Part shown: positions 53,018 through 63,934 of the stretch, piece after piece
How positions within the stretch are numbered: position 1 is the stretch's first letter
Layout of the letters: every line of letters begins with the position of its first letter
Source of the DNA: Segatella oris
GTDB taxonomy: Bacteria; Bacteroidota; Bacteroidia; Bacteroidales; Bacteroidaceae
Direction of reading: 5' to 3'
DNA: 64,000 nucleotides
NCBI RefSeq assembly: GCF_900637655.1
Contig: NZ_LR134384.1
Location: 1,736,001-1,800,000, forward strand
Program-made: the position numbers and the translations under genes
Notes under the pieces: model-generated
Database searches by the model: none
The model's input: only the letters and a program-made list of their open reading frames with translations
What the model was told of the DNA's origin: nothing

Positions 53018-54061
53018 ATGGAATTTTCAGCAAAGCAAATCGCCCAGTTTATCCAAGGGCGTATTGAAGGTGATGAAAACGCTATGGTGAATACCTTTGC
53101 CAAGATTGAAGAAGGAGTTGCCGGAGCCATTTCTTTCCTTGCTAACCCCAAATATATTCACTACCTTTACGATACAAAATCGACGATTGTCCTTGTTGAT
53201 GACCAGATAAAAACAGATAAACCTGTACATAATACTACAATCATCAGAGTTGCCAATGCACGTGATTGTGTGGCAAAACTTCTACAGATGTATGACGCTT
53301 CCATGCGTCAGAAGAAGACCGGCATAGACAGTCTTGCATTCATTTCTCCAACGGCAAAAATCGGCAAAGAGGTCTATATAGGCCCATTTGCCTATATTGG
53401 CGATGACGTCGTTATTGGCGATGGCTGTCAGATATTCCCTAATGTTGTCATCAATGAGAAGGTTACTTTGGGAAATGATTGTATTGTCTACCCCAATGTT
53501 ACCTTGTATATGGGCACTAAAATCGGCAGTCGTGTGATTATTCATGCAGGCAGTGTCATCGGTGCAGATGGCTTTGGCTTTGCCCCTAATGGCAAGGATG
53601 GTTATGACAAGATACCTCAGATAGGTATCGTTGAGATAGCCGATGATGTGGAAATCGGTGCAAATTCATGTGTAGACCGTTCTACAATGGGAAGCACAAA
53701 GATAAAGAAGGGTGCAAAACTTGATAATCTTGTGCAGATTGCTCATAATGTAGAAGTGGGCGAAAACACCGTGATGTCAGCGCAAGTCGGCATTGCCGGA
53801 AGCACGAAAATCGGTCAGTGGTGTATGTTCGGCGGTCAAGTCGGCGTAGCAGGACACATAGAGATTGGCGACAAGGTGTTCTTAGGTGCCCAGAGCGGTG
53901 TGCCGGGAAGCCTCAAAAGCAATCAGGTGTTGATTGGCACACCACCAATGGAAAAGCTCCCTTACTTTAAGTCTCAGGCTCTGTTTCAACGTCTGCCGGA
54001 GATTTATAAGGAGCTGAACGAACTGAAAAAAGAAATTGAAGAACTAAAGAAACAAAGATAA
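53018..54061 (+). CDS. lpxD: UDP-3-O-acylglucosamine N-acyltransferase
   Basis: Third enzyme of lipid A synthesis. An N-terminal uridine-binding domain ([13 protein letters not shown] to about 100) precedes left-handed beta-helix hexapeptide repeats ([20 protein letters not shown]). [11 protein letters not shown] and the catalytic His region [11 protein letters not shown] follow, and a C-terminal helix ends the protein. Start at 53018 (MEFSAKQ). 347 aa. First of a compact lpxD-lpxC/fabZ-lpxA-miaA operon. Confidence 0.97.
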   Translation: MEFSAKQIAQFIQGRIEGDENAMVNTFAKIEEGVAGAISFLANPKYIHYLYDTKSTIVLVDDQIKTDKPVHNTTIIRVANARDCVAKLLQMYDASMRQKKTGIDSLAFISPTAKIGKEVYIGPFAYIGDDVVIGDGCQIFPNVVINEKVTLGNDCIVYPNVTLYMGTKIGSRVIIHAGSVIGADGFGFAPNGKDGYDKIPQIGIVEIADDVEIGANSCVDRSTMGSTKIKKGAKLDNLVQIAHNVEVGENTVMSAQVGIAGSTKIGQWCMFGGQVGVAGHIEIGDKVFLGAQSGVPGSLKSNQVLIGTPPMEKLPYFKSQALFQRLPEIYKELNELKKEIEELKKQR

Positions 54062-54068
54062 TCAGTAT

Positions 54069-55460
54069 ATGGAAGCTAAGAAGCAGACAACACTTAAAGG
54101 AAATTTTTCTCTTTTTGGAAAAGGGTTACATACGGGTTTGAACCTTACTGTTACATTCAATCCCGCACCCGAAAATACCGGATATAAAATACAACGAATT
54201 GACATAGAAGGTCAACCGATTATTGATGCCGTAGCAGAAAATGTGGTCGACACACAGCGTGGAACGGTTCTTGCAAAGGGAGATGTCCGCGTTTCTACCG
54301 TAGAACACGGTATGGCTGCACTTTATGCCTCGGGCATAGATAACTGTATCATTCAGGTCAATGGCCCTGAATTTCCTATTCTTGACGGTTCTGCAGCAAT
54401 GTATGTTGAGAAGATAAAGGAAATAGGTCTTGTTGAACAGAATGCTACGAAAGACTATTATATCATTCGTCATAAGATTGAAGTAAAAGATGAAGACACG
54501 GGGTCTGTGATCACTATTCTGCCCGATGACCAATTCAGTCTGACTGCAATGTGCTCATTTAACTCCAAGTTTATCAACAGTCAGTTTGCTACCTTGGAGG
54601 ATATGTCGACTTTCGACACAGAGATTGCTGCAGCAAGAACATTCGTGTTTGTACGCGACATCGTTCCTTTGTTGGAGGCAAACCTTATCAAAGGTGGCGA
54701 CCTTGACAATGCCATTGTTATCTATGAACGTGAAGTGAGCCAAGAGAAACTTGACCAATTGGCCGATGTTTTGAAAGTTCCTCACATGGATGCAACGAAG
54801 ATTGGATATATTCAGCACAAGCCATTGATGTGGGAAAATGAGTGCACACGTCATAAATTGCTTGATATCATCGGTGACATGGCGCTTATCGGCAAACCTA
54901 TCAAGGGCAGAATTGTTGCGACCCGACCTGGTCATACTATCAATAATAAGTTTGCAAGACTGATGAGAAAAGAAATTCGCAAGCATGAAATTCAGGCGCC
55001 AATCTATGACCCGAATGAAGTGCCAATCATGGATAACAAGCGTATTCGCGAACTGCTTCCTCATCGCTATCCCATGCAGTTGGTCGACAAGATTACAGCA
55101 ATGGGCCCGACAAGTATTGTCGGTGTGAAGAATGTTACAGCCAATGAGCCTTTCTTCCAGGGCCATTTCCCCAACGAACCTGTCATGCCGGGAGTTCTTC
55201 AGATAGAAGCAATGGCACAGTGTGGTGGTCTGCTTGTGCTTGGGCAATTGGAAGAACCAGAAAAGTATTCAACTTATTTTTTGAAGATTGATGATGTTAA
55301 ATTTCGACAGAAAGTAGTTCCTGGAGATACCCTCCTCTTTAGAGTTGAGCTCTTGGCACCTGTTCGTCATGGCATCAGCTCTATGAAAGGATATATGTTT
55401 GTTGGTGATCAAGTTGTTTCAGAAGCAACATTCACAGCCCAGATTGTAAAGAATAAATAA
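54069..55460 (+). CDS. lpxC/fabZ: bifunctional LpxC deacetylase / FabZ dehydratase
   Basis: Residues 1-300 are LpxC, the committed zinc deacetylase of lipid A synthesis ([18 protein letters not shown] with the H-x3-D ligands). Residues 315-463 are FabZ, the 3-hydroxyacyl-ACP dehydratase ([13 protein letters not shown] with catalytic His; [20 protein letters not shown] with Glu). The fusion is a known Bacteroidetes/Chlorobi feature and links acyl-chain supply to lipid A. 463 aa, 7 bases after lpxD. Confidence 0.98.
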   Translation: MEAKKQTTLKGNFSLFGKGLHTGLNLTVTFNPAPENTGYKIQRIDIEGQPIIDAVAENVVDTQRGTVLAKGDVRVSTVEHGMAALYASGIDNCIIQVNGPEFPILDGSAAMYVEKIKEIGLVEQNATKDYYIIRHKIEVKDEDTGSVITILPDDQFSLTAMCSFNSKFINSQFATLEDMSTFDTEIAAARTFVFVRDIVPLLEANLIKGGDLDNAIVIYEREVSQEKLDQLADVLKVPHMDATKIGYIQHKPLMWENECTRHKLLDIIGDMALIGKPIKGRIVATRPGHTINNKFARLMRKEIRKHEIQAPIYDPNEVPIMDNKRIRELLPHRYPMQLVDKITAMGPTSIVGVKNVTANEPFFQGHFPNEPVMPGVLQIEAMAQCGGLLVLGQLEEPEKYSTYFLKIDDVKFRQKVVPGDTLLFRVELLAPVRHGISSMKGYMFVGDQVVSEATFTAQIVKNK

Positions 55461-55477
55461 ATCAGTTTCAAAGAAAT

Positions 55478-56248
55478 ATGAATCAAATCAGTCCGCTTGC
55501 CTACGTTCATCCCGAGGCAAAACTTGGAGACAACAATATTATCGGCCCTTTCTGTTACATTGATCGAGATACCATTATCGGTGACAATAATGTGTTTCAG
55601 AACAGTGTAACAATCAATGTTGGGGCGCGGATTGGCAACGGAAATGAGATATTTCCCGGTGCCAGCATTTCCACCAAGCCACAGGATTTGAAATTCAAAG
55701 GGGAGGTTTCTACCTGTAAGATAGGCGATAATAACAGCATCCGCGAGAATGTAACCATATCCCGTGGCACAGCATCCAAAGGTGTAACGCTCGTAGGTAG
55801 CAACAACCTTCTGATGGAGAACATGCATATAGCGCATGATTGTGTGTTGGGCAACAACTGCATTATCGGCAACTCAACGAAATTCGCCGGTGAAGTTACA
55901 ATTGATGATAATGCAATTATCAGTGCAACCGTATTGACACACCAGTTCTGCAAGATAGGAAGTTATGTCATGATACAGGGCGGTTGTCGCTTCAGCCAGG
56001 ATATTCCACCTTATATTATAGCAGGCAAGGAGCCTACAAGATATTGTGGAATTAATCTCGTTGGACTTCGTCGACACGGTTTCAGTAATGAACTAATTGA
56101 GAGTATTCACGAGGCTTATCGTCTCCTCTATTCAAAAGGTGTCCTTAAAGAAGGTATCGAAGAAATCAGGAAAAACCTTCAGATTACCCCTGAAATACAA
56201 TACATCATTGACTTTGTAGAGTCATCCAAGCGAGGCATTATCAGATAA
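55478..56248 (+). CDS. lpxA: acyl-ACP--UDP-N-acetylglucosamine O-acyltransferase
   Basis: First acyltransferase of lipid A synthesis. Hexapeptide-repeat beta-helix ([19 protein letters not shown]) with the catalytic His in [15 protein letters not shown] and a C-terminal helical domain ([10 protein letters not shown]). 256 aa. Shares one base with miaA (TAATG). Confidence 0.97.
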   Translation: MNQISPLAYVHPEAKLGDNNIIGPFCYIDRDTIIGDNNVFQNSVTINVGARIGNGNEIFPGASISTKPQDLKFKGEVSTCKIGDNNSIRENVTISRGTASKGVTLVGSNNLLMENMHIAHDCVLGNNCIIGNSTKFAGEVTIDDNAIISATVLTHQFCKIGSYVMIQGGCRFSQDIPPYIIAGKEPTRYCGINLVGLRRHGFSNELIESIHEAYRLLYSKGVLKEGIEEIRKNLQITPEIQYIIDFVESSKRGIIR

Positions 56249-57147
56249 TGAAAACCCTTGTTGTTGTTCTTGGGCCTACTGGAGTTGGAAAAACGGAGCT
56301 TTGCATCAAGCTTGCCCAATATCTGAAATCGCCCATTATCAATGCTGATTCCCGACAGATTTTTGCAGAAATCCCTATCGGTACGGCTGCCCCAACCCAA
56401 GAACAACAGCATGCAATCACTCACTATTTCGTGGGTAATCATTCTATAAAGGACTACTATAGTGCTGCAAAATATGAAACCGATGCTTTAGAACTGATGG
56501 AAAGTCTTTTCCATCAGGGGCACGAAACATTGTTGCTGACAGGTGGAAGCATGATGTATATAGATGCTGTATGCAATGGAATTGATGACATTCCTACTGT
56601 AGATCAGAAGACACGTGACTTACTGAAGAAGAAATTAACCGAAGAAGGGTTAGACCATCTCGTAGAAGAACTCAAACAACTTGACCCAGAACACTATCTT
56701 GTTGTTGACAAAAAGAACCCTCGCCGTGTAGTACATGCCTTAGAGATTTGCTACATGACGGGGAAAACTTACACGTCATTTCGTAAACAAACCAAGAAGC
56801 AAAGACCGTTTAAAATATTAAAGATAGGATTAAACCGAGATCGAAATGAGTTGTATGGAAGAATTAATTCACGCGTTATCGACATGTTCAATCACGGTTT
56901 GATTGATGAATGCAAGCATGTATATGACTATCGGGATTGTAATGCACTCAATACTGTTGGCTACAAGGAAACATTCAATTACATAGACGGTTTGCTAACG
57001 CAGGAAGAGACTATTCGGCAGATACAGTCGAATACACGACAATATATGCGAAAACAGCTCACCTGGTTTAAACGCGATCAAGATATCAATTGGTTTCAAC
57101 CGGACAACATTGAAGAAATTATAAAATACCTTGATGAAAAGCTGTAA
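56248..57147 (+). CDS. miaA: tRNA dimethylallyltransferase
   Basis: Adds the dimethylallyl group to A37 of tRNAs that read UNN codons. P-loop [30 protein letters not shown], then [14 protein letters not shown] and [12 protein letters not shown]. 299 aa. Last gene of the lpx operon, translationally coupled to lpxA. Confidence 0.96.
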   Translation: MKTLVVVLGPTGVGKTELCIKLAQYLKSPIINADSRQIFAEIPIGTAAPTQEQQHAITHYFVGNHSIKDYYSAAKYETDALELMESLFHQGHETLLLTGGSMMYIDAVCNGIDDIPTVDQKTRDLLKKKLTEEGLDHLVEELKQLDPEHYLVVDKKNPRRVVHALEICYMTGKTYTSFRKQTKKQRPFKILKIGLNRDRNELYGRINSRVIDMFNHGLIDECKHVYDYRDCNALNTVGYKETFNYIDGLLTQEETIRQIQSNTRQYMRKQLTWFKRDQDINWFQPDNIEEIIKYLDEKL

Positions 57148-57163
57148 GTGCTGATATATTTTG

Positions 57164-57171
57164 TACATTTG
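57164..57171 (+). promoter_or_regulatory. PBP1A -7 element
   Basis: TACATTTG matches TAnnTTTG and lies 30 bases before the PBP1A start; the -33 element is weak. Confidence 0.45.
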
Positions 57172-57200
57172 CATTATCAAGGCTCGATAAATATAGGATT

Positions 57201-59753
57201 ATGAAGATAAAAAGATTTTTTAGCTGGTGCATCCGCCTTTTACGTAACTTCTGGCCATGGTATAAAGGCTTATATAAGGGGCGTGCATGGTACACTAAGA
57301 CACTGATAGGTGTTGTGTCGTGCATCGTTGCATTCTTTGTCTACCTGGGTATGGTAGATATGAATTTCCTATGGCTTTTCGGCAAATCCCCAGGCTATTT
57401 CTCTGGTATTATGGCTCCACAGACCAGCGAAGCTTCGGAGATTTACAGTGCTGATGGAAAGCTGATTGGCAAGTATTTCAATGAGAACAGGACTCCTGTA
57501 AAATACGAAGAAGTAAATCCTGTATTCTTCCGTGCCTTAATTGATACAGAAGACGAACGCTTCTATAAACATTTTGGTATCGATCCGATCGGTCTGTTTG
57601 GTGCGATAAAAGACGCCGTATTTCATCATGACGGCCGTGGAGCTTCGACTATCACACAGCAATTAGCCAAGAACATGTTCCGTGTCCGCTCTCAGTATTC
57701 AACGGGGATATTAGGTAAAGTTCCAGGCCTTAAGATGCTGATTATCAAAAGTAAGGAGTGGATTATTGCAACAAAACTTGAAACGGTTTATTCCAAAAAG
57801 GAAATCATAACGATGTATGCAAACACTGTCGATTTCGGCAACAACTCCTATGGAATCAAGACAGCTGCAAAGACATATTTCAACACTACACCACTCAACC
57901 TGACCACAGAGCAGGCTGCAGTTCTTGTAGGAATGTTGAAAGCAACATCTTACTATAACCCCAAAACAAATCCAGAGCATTCACTTGCACGCCGTAACAC
58001 CGTACTTACTAACATGTACAAGCATGGCGATTTGAAACGTGAAGCCTGCGATTCTCTAAAAGAAATCCCCATAAAGTTAGACTTCAAGGTTGAAGAAAAC
58101 TATGATGGTCAGGCCAAATACTTCCGTGAAGCAATAGCCAACTATCTGAAAGACTGGTGTGAAGAGAATGGTTACGATCTCTATTCCAGTGGTTTAAAGA
58201 TTTACACTACTATTGATACCCGAATGCAGAAATATGCTGAAGATGCTGCAAGAAAGCAAATGAAGCAGGTACAGCAGAACTTCAACAACCATTGGAGCAT
58301 TTATAGGAACCAGTCAAGCAACTGGCTTCGACAGGAACCGTGGCAGGACGAAAACCATCATGTCATTCCAAACTTCATTCAACAGATTGCCGAACGTCAG
58401 CCTTTCTATAAGGCTCTGATAGCTCGCTTCCCGAATAATCCGGACTCTGTCAACTATTATTATAAAGAATGGAAACATCCTGTGAAGGTCTTTGACTATG
58501 ACAAAGGCACCGTTGTCAAGGAGATGACCTCTGAAGATTCCATTAAATACATGACTACATTCATGCATTGTGCCTTTCTTGCCATGGAGCCTCAGACGGG
58601 TGCTGTCAAGGCATGGGTGGGTGATATAGACTTCGATTCATGGAAATATGATAAGGTAACGGCAATGCGTCAACCTGGTTCAACTTTCAAACTATTTGTG
58701 TATACAGAAGCCATGAACCAGGGATTGACCCCTTGTGACAAACGCCGTGACGAGTACATCTCCATGCAGGTGTACGACAAAAAGCAACACAAGGAAGTGA
58801 CATGGACACCTGGTAATGCCAATGGTTCATTCAGTGGAGACTCCATGCCATTGAAGAGTGCATTTGCAAAGAGTATCAATTCTGTTGCCGTTCGGCTTGG
58901 TCAGGAAATGGGAATCAAGCGAATTATTGAAACAGCAAAGAAGATGGGTATTGTCAGTCCTTTGGATGATGAGCCTTCTTTAGCTCTGGGCTCAAGCGAT
59001 GTAACCTTGTTGGAAATGGTAAATGCCTATTGCACGGTTGCTGACAACGGTAAACATCATGAGCCAGTACTTGTTACCCGCATCCTTGATAAAGAAGGAA
59101 ACGAGGTCTATGTAGGCCCAACAAAGTCAGAACAGGCTATCCCTTACAAAAGCGCTTTCCTCATGCAACAGTTACTACAAGGCGGTATGCGTGAACCAGG
59201 AGGCACATCACAATCCCTTTGGGGCTATGTAGGCAACTATCGCGACACTGATTTTGGTGGTAAAACCGGAACAAGTAACAACCACTCTGATGCCTGGTTC
59301 ATGGGCGTTACCCCACGATTGGTTGTCGGAGCTTGGGTCGGTGGCGAATACAGATGCATTCACTTTCGAACAGGAGCTTTAGGACAAGGAGCACGAACGG
59401 CATTGCCTATATGCGGTTATTTCCTGCAATCATTACTCAATGACCCTGAATTCAAGCAATATCATGCCAAGTTTGACAAACCGCATGATGATGATATCAC
59501 AAGCGACATGTACACTTGCGCAAGCTATATTCCACAGGCTAAGCGTGATACTACAAGGCAAGACAGCATTGTCAGCGAGGAAGAAGTGTTCTTGGATGAG
59601 GATGGTAATCCTATTTTACGTAAGGTAGAACAGTCTGAGGAAAACTCTAATAACTCTTCAGACAATTCAAAAACAAACAAATCGGCAAATGAAACTAAAA
59701 AGGATAAAAAGCGAAAACCCTCTGAACAACAAGTCAATTTAGATGACCTCTAA
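57201..59753 (+). CDS. class A penicillin-binding protein (PBP1A)
   Basis: Bifunctional peptidoglycan synthase. Short cytoplasmic tail, one membrane segment (about 33-55). GT51 glycosyltransferase with EDERFYKHFGID and GASTITQQLAKNMF. Transpeptidase with RQPGSTFKLF (catalytic Ser), SINSV (SxN) and GGKTGTSNN (KTG). The C-terminus (about 795-850) is a Ser/Asn/Lys-rich unstructured tail. 850 aa. The last 11 bases overlap the helicase frame. Confidence 0.97.
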   Translation: MKIKRFFSWCIRLLRNFWPWYKGLYKGRAWYTKTLIGVVSCIVAFFVYLGMVDMNFLWLFGKSPGYFSGIMAPQTSEASEIYSADGKLIGKYFNENRTPVKYEEVNPVFFRALIDTEDERFYKHFGIDPIGLFGAIKDAVFHHDGRGASTITQQLAKNMFRVRSQYSTGILGKVPGLKMLIIKSKEWIIATKLETVYSKKEIITMYANTVDFGNNSYGIKTAAKTYFNTTPLNLTTEQAAVLVGMLKATSYYNPKTNPEHSLARRNTVLTNMYKHGDLKREACDSLKEIPIKLDFKVEENYDGQAKYFREAIANYLKDWCEENGYDLYSSGLKIYTTIDTRMQKYAEDAARKQMKQVQQNFNNHWSIYRNQSSNWLRQEPWQDENHHVIPNFIQQIAERQPFYKALIARFPNNPDSVNYYYKEWKHPVKVFDYDKGTVVKEMTSEDSIKYMTTFMHCAFLAMEPQTGAVKAWVGDIDFDSWKYDKVTAMRQPGSTFKLFVYTEAMNQGLTPCDKRRDEYISMQVYDKKQHKEVTWTPGNANGSFSGDSMPLKSAFAKSINSVAVRLGQEMGIKRIIETAKKMGIVSPLDDEPSLALGSSDVTLLEMVNAYCTVADNGKHHEPVLVTRILDKEGNEVYVGPTKSEQAIPYKSAFLMQQLLQGGMREPGGTSQSLWGYVGNYRDTDFGGKTGTSNNHSDAWFMGVTPRLVVGAWVGGEYRCIHFRTGALGQGARTALPICGYFLQSLLNDPEFKQYHAKFDKPHDDDITSDMYTCASYIPQAKRDTTRQDSIVSEEEVFLDEDGNPILRKVEQSEENSNNSSDNSKTNKSANETKKDKKRKPSEQQVNLDDL

Positions 59754-61497
59754 AGCAGACAAGACAAACGATAATATGGATTTCGACAATCCGGAGTTGC
59801 AGAATGCGCTCCAGATTGTTAAGTTTACCCGTCGCTCGCTCTTCCTTACAGGTAAAGCAGGGACGGGTAAATCAACGCTTTTAAAGTATATTGCTACTAC
59901 AACTAAGAAGAAACACATCATTCTTGCGCCCACAGGTATAGCGGCAATCAATGCAGGTGGTGCAACCTTGCACAGCTTCTTTAAGCTTCCCTTTCACCCT
60001 TTGCTCCCCGATGATAGCCGATATTCTGTCAGAAATATACGCAAAACACTCAAATACAATACAGAGAAAATCAAGCTCATCAATGAAGTTGAATTGATTA
60101 TCATTGATGAGATAAGCATGGTAAGAGCAGACATTATAGATTTCATCGACAAGATATTGCGCGTCTATTGCCACAATATGCGCGAACCTTTTGGTGGAAA
60201 ACAAATGCTGTTTGTCGGTGATATCTACCAGTTGGAGCCTGTATTGAAGGAAGAAGAATGGCGATTGCTGCAACCTTACTACCCTTCAAAGTTCTTCTTT
60301 GATGCCAAAATCTTCAGTGATTTCAAGCTGATTGCCATTGAACTCAAGAAAGTCTATCGGCAATCCGACCCTCTGTTCATCAGCATTCTTGACCACATCC
60401 GCACATCAAGTGTGACAGATGCTGATCTCAGAATGCTCAACAACCGTGTCGGTGCATCGCTTGAAACCGAAAATTCAAAACTCGCTATAACCCTTTCAAC
60501 ACGCCGTGATACGGTGGATTATATCAATGATGAGAAGCTCAAGGAACTTCCCGGAGATGCTAATGTCTTTAACGGCATCATCGAAGGAGAGTTTCCTCTC
60601 AGCAGCCTCCCTACTCCAATCGAGCTTGAACTGAAATTAGGTGCACAGGTGTTATTCATTAAAAACGATCGTGAAAAGCGCTGGGTAAACGGCACACTCG
60701 GTACGGTTATCGGACTTGATGATGCTGTTGACGGCCATATCTATGTGATGACCGAAGACGGACACAACGTCGATGTGGAACAAGAGATATGGAGTAACGT
60801 CAAATATACCTACAATGAAACCGAGAAGAAAATCGAAGAAGAAGAGATAGGTACCTTTCGCCAGTTTCCATTACGATTGGCATGGGCCATCACTGTCCAT
60901 AAGAGTCAGGGACTCACTTTCTCTCAAGTAAAGATTGATTTCACGGGAGGCGTTTTTGCCGGAGGGCAGACCTATGTTGCCCTTTCACGCTGCACGGCTA
61001 TCAACGGCATTACACTTCAAGAACCTCTGCGGCGAGATGAAATCTTCGTCAGAAGCGAAGTGACTAACTTCTCATGTAACTATAACAATGAAACGGCCTT
61101 GCAGACGGCCCTTCAGCAAAGCAAGGCAGACAGACAATACCATGATGCCGTGAAAGCCTTTGATAAGGGAGACATGGCGCAATGCCTCGACAACTTCTTT
61201 CTTGCCATACATAGCCGCTACGATATCGAAAGGCCTGGTCCCCGAAGATATATCAGGAAGAAACTCAACATCATTAACCTTTTGCGGGAAAAGAACACAA
61301 AACTACAGGCAAAACTAAAGCAACAAGAAGACTATTTGAGGAAACTGGCCGTTGAATATGTCCTCATGGGCAAGGAATGTGAAAGAGAAGGCATGAAAGA
61401 GGCAGCCTTACGCAATTACAACAAAGCCTTGGAACTGTGTCCGGACATCCCGGAAGCCAAGAGGAAAGTGCGTAAATTAAGCAAGAAAGAAAAATAA
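59743..61497 (+). CDS. PIF1-like SF1B helicase with C-terminal TPR-like tail
   Basis: DNA helicase. Walker A GKAGTGKSTLL, APTGIAAINAGGATLHSFF, and IIIDEISMVRADIIDF as Walker B; GDIYQLEPV is motif III. The late AWAITVHKSQGLTF and VALSRCTAI are typical motifs V and VI of the RecD/Pif1 group. The C-terminal part (about 440-584) is helical, with a coiled coil and a TPR-like unit (AALRNYNKALELCPDIPEAK). The ATG at 59743 overlaps PBP1A by 11 bases; Met12 at 59776 would avoid this. 584 aa as called. Confidence 0.93.
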   Translation: MTSKADKTNDNMDFDNPELQNALQIVKFTRRSLFLTGKAGTGKSTLLKYIATTTKKKHIILAPTGIAAINAGGATLHSFFKLPFHPLLPDDSRYSVRNIRKTLKYNTEKIKLINEVELIIIDEISMVRADIIDFIDKILRVYCHNMREPFGGKQMLFVGDIYQLEPVLKEEEWRLLQPYYPSKFFFDAKIFSDFKLIAIELKKVYRQSDPLFISILDHIRTSSVTDADLRMLNNRVGASLETENSKLAITLSTRRDTVDYINDEKLKELPGDANVFNGIIEGEFPLSSLPTPIELELKLGAQVLFIKNDREKRWVNGTLGTVIGLDDAVDGHIYVMTEDGHNVDVEQEIWSNVKYTYNETEKKIEEEEIGTFRQFPLRLAWAITVHKSQGLTFSQVKIDFTGGVFAGGQTYVALSRCTAINGITLQEPLRRDEIFVRSEVTNFSCNYNNETALQTALQQSKADRQYHDAVKAFDKGDMAQCLDNFFLAIHSRYDIERPGPRRYIRKKLNIINLLREKNTKLQAKLKQQEDYLRKLAVEYVLMGKECEREGMKEAALRNYNKALELCPDIPEAKRKVRKLSKKEK

Positions 61498-61509
61498 AAC
61501 AGAAAAAAT

Positions 61510-61540
61510 TTTGCCATGTCTTGCGTTTCGCTTATCTTTG
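61510..61540 (+). promoter_or_regulatory. promoter of the 61565 gene
   Basis: TTTG (61510-61513), 19 bases, then TATCTTTG (61533-61540): a full consensus match 25 bases before the ATG. Confidence 0.7.
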
Positions 61541-61564
61541 CTTTGACATTTAATCTCATGGAAT

Positions 61565-62005
61565 ATGAAAGCAACAGAACAAACCATACAGCAGGTTGAG
61601 CGGTTCATCAACAAGATTGGACAGAAGTTCCCGGCATGTGAGGACACGGCTATCGTGACCGATATTCATGTATGTGCAAACCCAGACAGTGGTGAGTTGC
61701 TGGCTTATGACGACAATGGCGACGAGATAACACGCTGTGTTGTTGAACAATGGATTGGCAACACGGATGATAAATTCTTTGATCAGATAACGCTACAACT
61801 AAGGCATATCATCAAAACTAAGGCTGATGATGTAGACCATTTAGGCATTCTCAAACCCTATAGTTTTGTGTTGGAGAACGAGGAACACACCCCTATTGCC
61901 GAACTTTATCTTGCAGATGATGAAACTGTCATTATTGGTGGAGACCTGATGAAAGGACTTGAAAAAGACCTTGACGACTTTCTTTCTGACCTTATCAAAG
62001 AATAA
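61565..62005 (+). CDS. hypothetical protein, 146 aa
   Basis: Acidic soluble protein with an N-terminal helix (TIQQVERFINKIGQKF) and a beta-rich middle with ADDVDHLGILKPYSFVLE and the acidic end LEKDLDDFLSDLIKE. No family recognised. It has its own consensus promoter. Array F lies 180 bases downstream. Confidence 0.75.
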   Translation: MKATEQTIQQVERFINKIGQKFPACEDTAIVTDIHVCANPDSGELLAYDDNGDEITRCVVEQWIGNTDDKFFDQITLQLRHIIKTKADDVDHLGILKPYSFVLENEEHTPIAELYLADDETVIIGGDLMKGLEKDLDDFLSDLIKE

Positions 62006-62186
62006 ATAAGCATCTGTTTTTAACACCTGAGGGGCAGACCAAAAGGAAATAGAAAACCGTTTTCAATGTATGTGCAGAATAGTTTCATGCCCTTGATTTC
62101 CTTGCTTTTATCGTCTTGGTTTGCAATGTCGGTCACTTCCTTTTGCCACTTGCGTCACTTTACCGCCTAAAGTGACTGAAAACACC

Positions 62187-62252
62187 ATGCAACTTGACGC
62201 AGATTACACGCTAACTTGACGCAGATTACAAGGCAACTTGACGCGACATACA
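62187..62252. repeat. 22-bp tandem repeat array F (three units)
   Basis: Units at 62187, 62209 and 62231, each 22 bases. The first two share CTTGACGCAGATTACA, and the third is ACTTGACGCGACATACA. They are the most uniform copies of the family in the window. A degenerate AAAGTGACTGAAAACACC unit precedes them. Confidence 0.9.
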
Positions 62253-62361
62253 AACCTCCCTGTGGCATAATATACGACAACGAAGTGCATATGATCTCCT
62301 TTTAAGAAAGAACTGCGTTGTCAACTAAAATCTAATCATCATGAAAAAATAAAGTTACATA

Positions 62362-62393
62362 TTTGTCAGACTCATGATTAAATCGTATATTTG
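62362..62393 (+). promoter_or_regulatory. promoter of the DASS transporter
   Basis: TTTG (62362-62365), 20 bases, then TATATTTG (62386-62393): a full consensus match with a 50-base leader. Confidence 0.75.
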
Positions 62394-62444
62394 CCAACAA
62401 TTTTAAATCATTTGTTCTTATAACCATAAAGACATAAACAATTT

Positions 62445-63914
62445 ATGCAGGGCTCAATCAATTCAGTTTTATCGGGAGATTTCAACAAAAAGAAATTCCT
62501 GATGTGTGTGGTTACAGCAATCTTGACTGTAATCGTATGGAATCTTCCAAGTAGTTTCTTCGGCATCGAAGGGCTGACTGTCGTTCAACAGCGCGTAATT
62601 GCCATTTTCGTTATGGCCGTATTGCTGTGGATAACAGAAGCCATTCCAGCCTGGGCAACCTCTATCACCATTATCTTCGTGCTGCTCTTCTGTGTCAGTG
62701 ACTCGTCATTCCAGTTCTTTCAAGGCACAGAAGATCAGTACGGAACAATGCTTGACCACGTGGGAGTCATGGCATGTTTCGCCGATCCGACAATCATCTT
62801 GTTCTTAGGTGGCTTTGTGTTGGCAATTGCAGCAACCAAGAGTGGCCTTGATGTTCTTGCGGCCCGAACGCTGATGAAGCCTTTCGGACAAAAGAGTGAG
62901 AACGTGCTTTTAGGCTTTCTTCTCATAACAGGTGTGTTCTCCATGTTCATTTCCAACACTGCAACAGCAGCGATGATGCTCACTTTCCTCACCCCTGTAT
63001 TCAAGGCACTTCCTGCAAATGGTAAAGGAAGAATAGCGCTTACAATGGCCATTCCGGTAGGAGCTAACTTAGGAGGTATGGGTACCCCTATCGGTACACC
63101 ACCGAATGTATTTGCCTTGAAATACCTCAATGACCCCACAGGGCTGAACATCGGCATCACATTCTCCCACTGGATGATGATTATGGTGCCGCTTGTTATC
63201 GTGTTGCTCATCATTGCATGGCGCATGATTATACGCTTCTTCCCATTCACTCAAAAGACTATACAGCTTGACATCAAGGGAGAAGTTTCACATAACTGGC
63301 GCACTGTCGTCGTAGCAGCAACCTTCATCCTGACTATTTTCCTATGGGTTGCCGGCAAAAACCTATTTGGCATCAACGCAAATACAGTCGCCATGCTGCC
63401 AATTGCCGTATTTGCCATCACCAGAGTCATAACAGCAAAAGACCTGCAAGATATCGACTGGTCTGTTATCTGGATGGTAGCGGGAGGTTTTGCCCTCGGT
63501 AATGCAATGAACGGAACAGGTCTTGCTGAGAACGCAATCAAGAGTATTCCCTTCGGAGCATGGAACCCCTTGATTATTCTTTTCATTGCATGTATCATCT
63601 GCTTTATACTGAGTAACTTCATATCCAATACGGCCACAGCTGCTCTGCTCGTGCCAATTCTTGCAGTTGTATGTAAAGGTATGGGCGAAAACTTAGGTAT
63701 GATTGGTGGCACAGTGACGATATTGGTCGGTATTGCTGTAGCGGCAAGTGCTGCAATGAGCCTTCCCATCAGTACTCCTCCGAATGCCATTGCATTCTCT
63801 ACAGGCCTTATAAAGCAGAACGACATGCTGAAAGTCGGTGTTTCGGTAGGCGTAATAACCCTCATCATTGGTATCAGTATGCTTATTGTAATTGGCAAAT
63901 TAGGGCTGTTCTGA
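62445..63914 (+). CDS. DASS/SLC13-family sodium:anion symporter
   Basis: Inner-membrane transporter for dicarboxylates, citrate, phosphate or sulfate. It shows the inverted-repeat pattern of the family: SNTATAAMM with GTPIGTPPN in the first half, and SNTATAALL with SLPISTPPN in the second. About 11-13 membrane segments. 489 aa. The SNT and TPPN motifs bind sodium and substrate carboxylates; the exact substrate cannot be read from sequence. Own promoter and terminator. Confidence 0.93.
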   Translation: MQGSINSVLSGDFNKKKFLMCVVTAILTVIVWNLPSSFFGIEGLTVVQQRVIAIFVMAVLLWITEAIPAWATSITIIFVLLFCVSDSSFQFFQGTEDQYGTMLDHVGVMACFADPTIILFLGGFVLAIAATKSGLDVLAARTLMKPFGQKSENVLLGFLLITGVFSMFISNTATAAMMLTFLTPVFKALPANGKGRIALTMAIPVGANLGGMGTPIGTPPNVFALKYLNDPTGLNIGITFSHWMMIMVPLVIVLLIIAWRMIIRFFPFTQKTIQLDIKGEVSHNWRTVVVAATFILTIFLWVAGKNLFGINANTVAMLPIAVFAITRVITAKDLQDIDWSVIWMVAGGFALGNAMNGTGLAENAIKSIPFGAWNPLIILFIACIICFILSNFISNTATAALLVPILAVVCKGMGENLGMIGGTVTILVGIAVAASAAMSLPISTPPNAIAFSTGLIKQNDMLKVGVSVGVITLIIGISMLIVIGKLGLF

Positions 63915-63934
63915 TTTGTAATCAAATAACACAG

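Larger units (their letters stand above)
62006..62444. other. intergenic region upstream of the anion transporter
   Basis: Contains array F (62187-62252) and the transporter promoter (62362-62393). I saw no gene or clear terminator in the rest. Confidence 0.6.
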
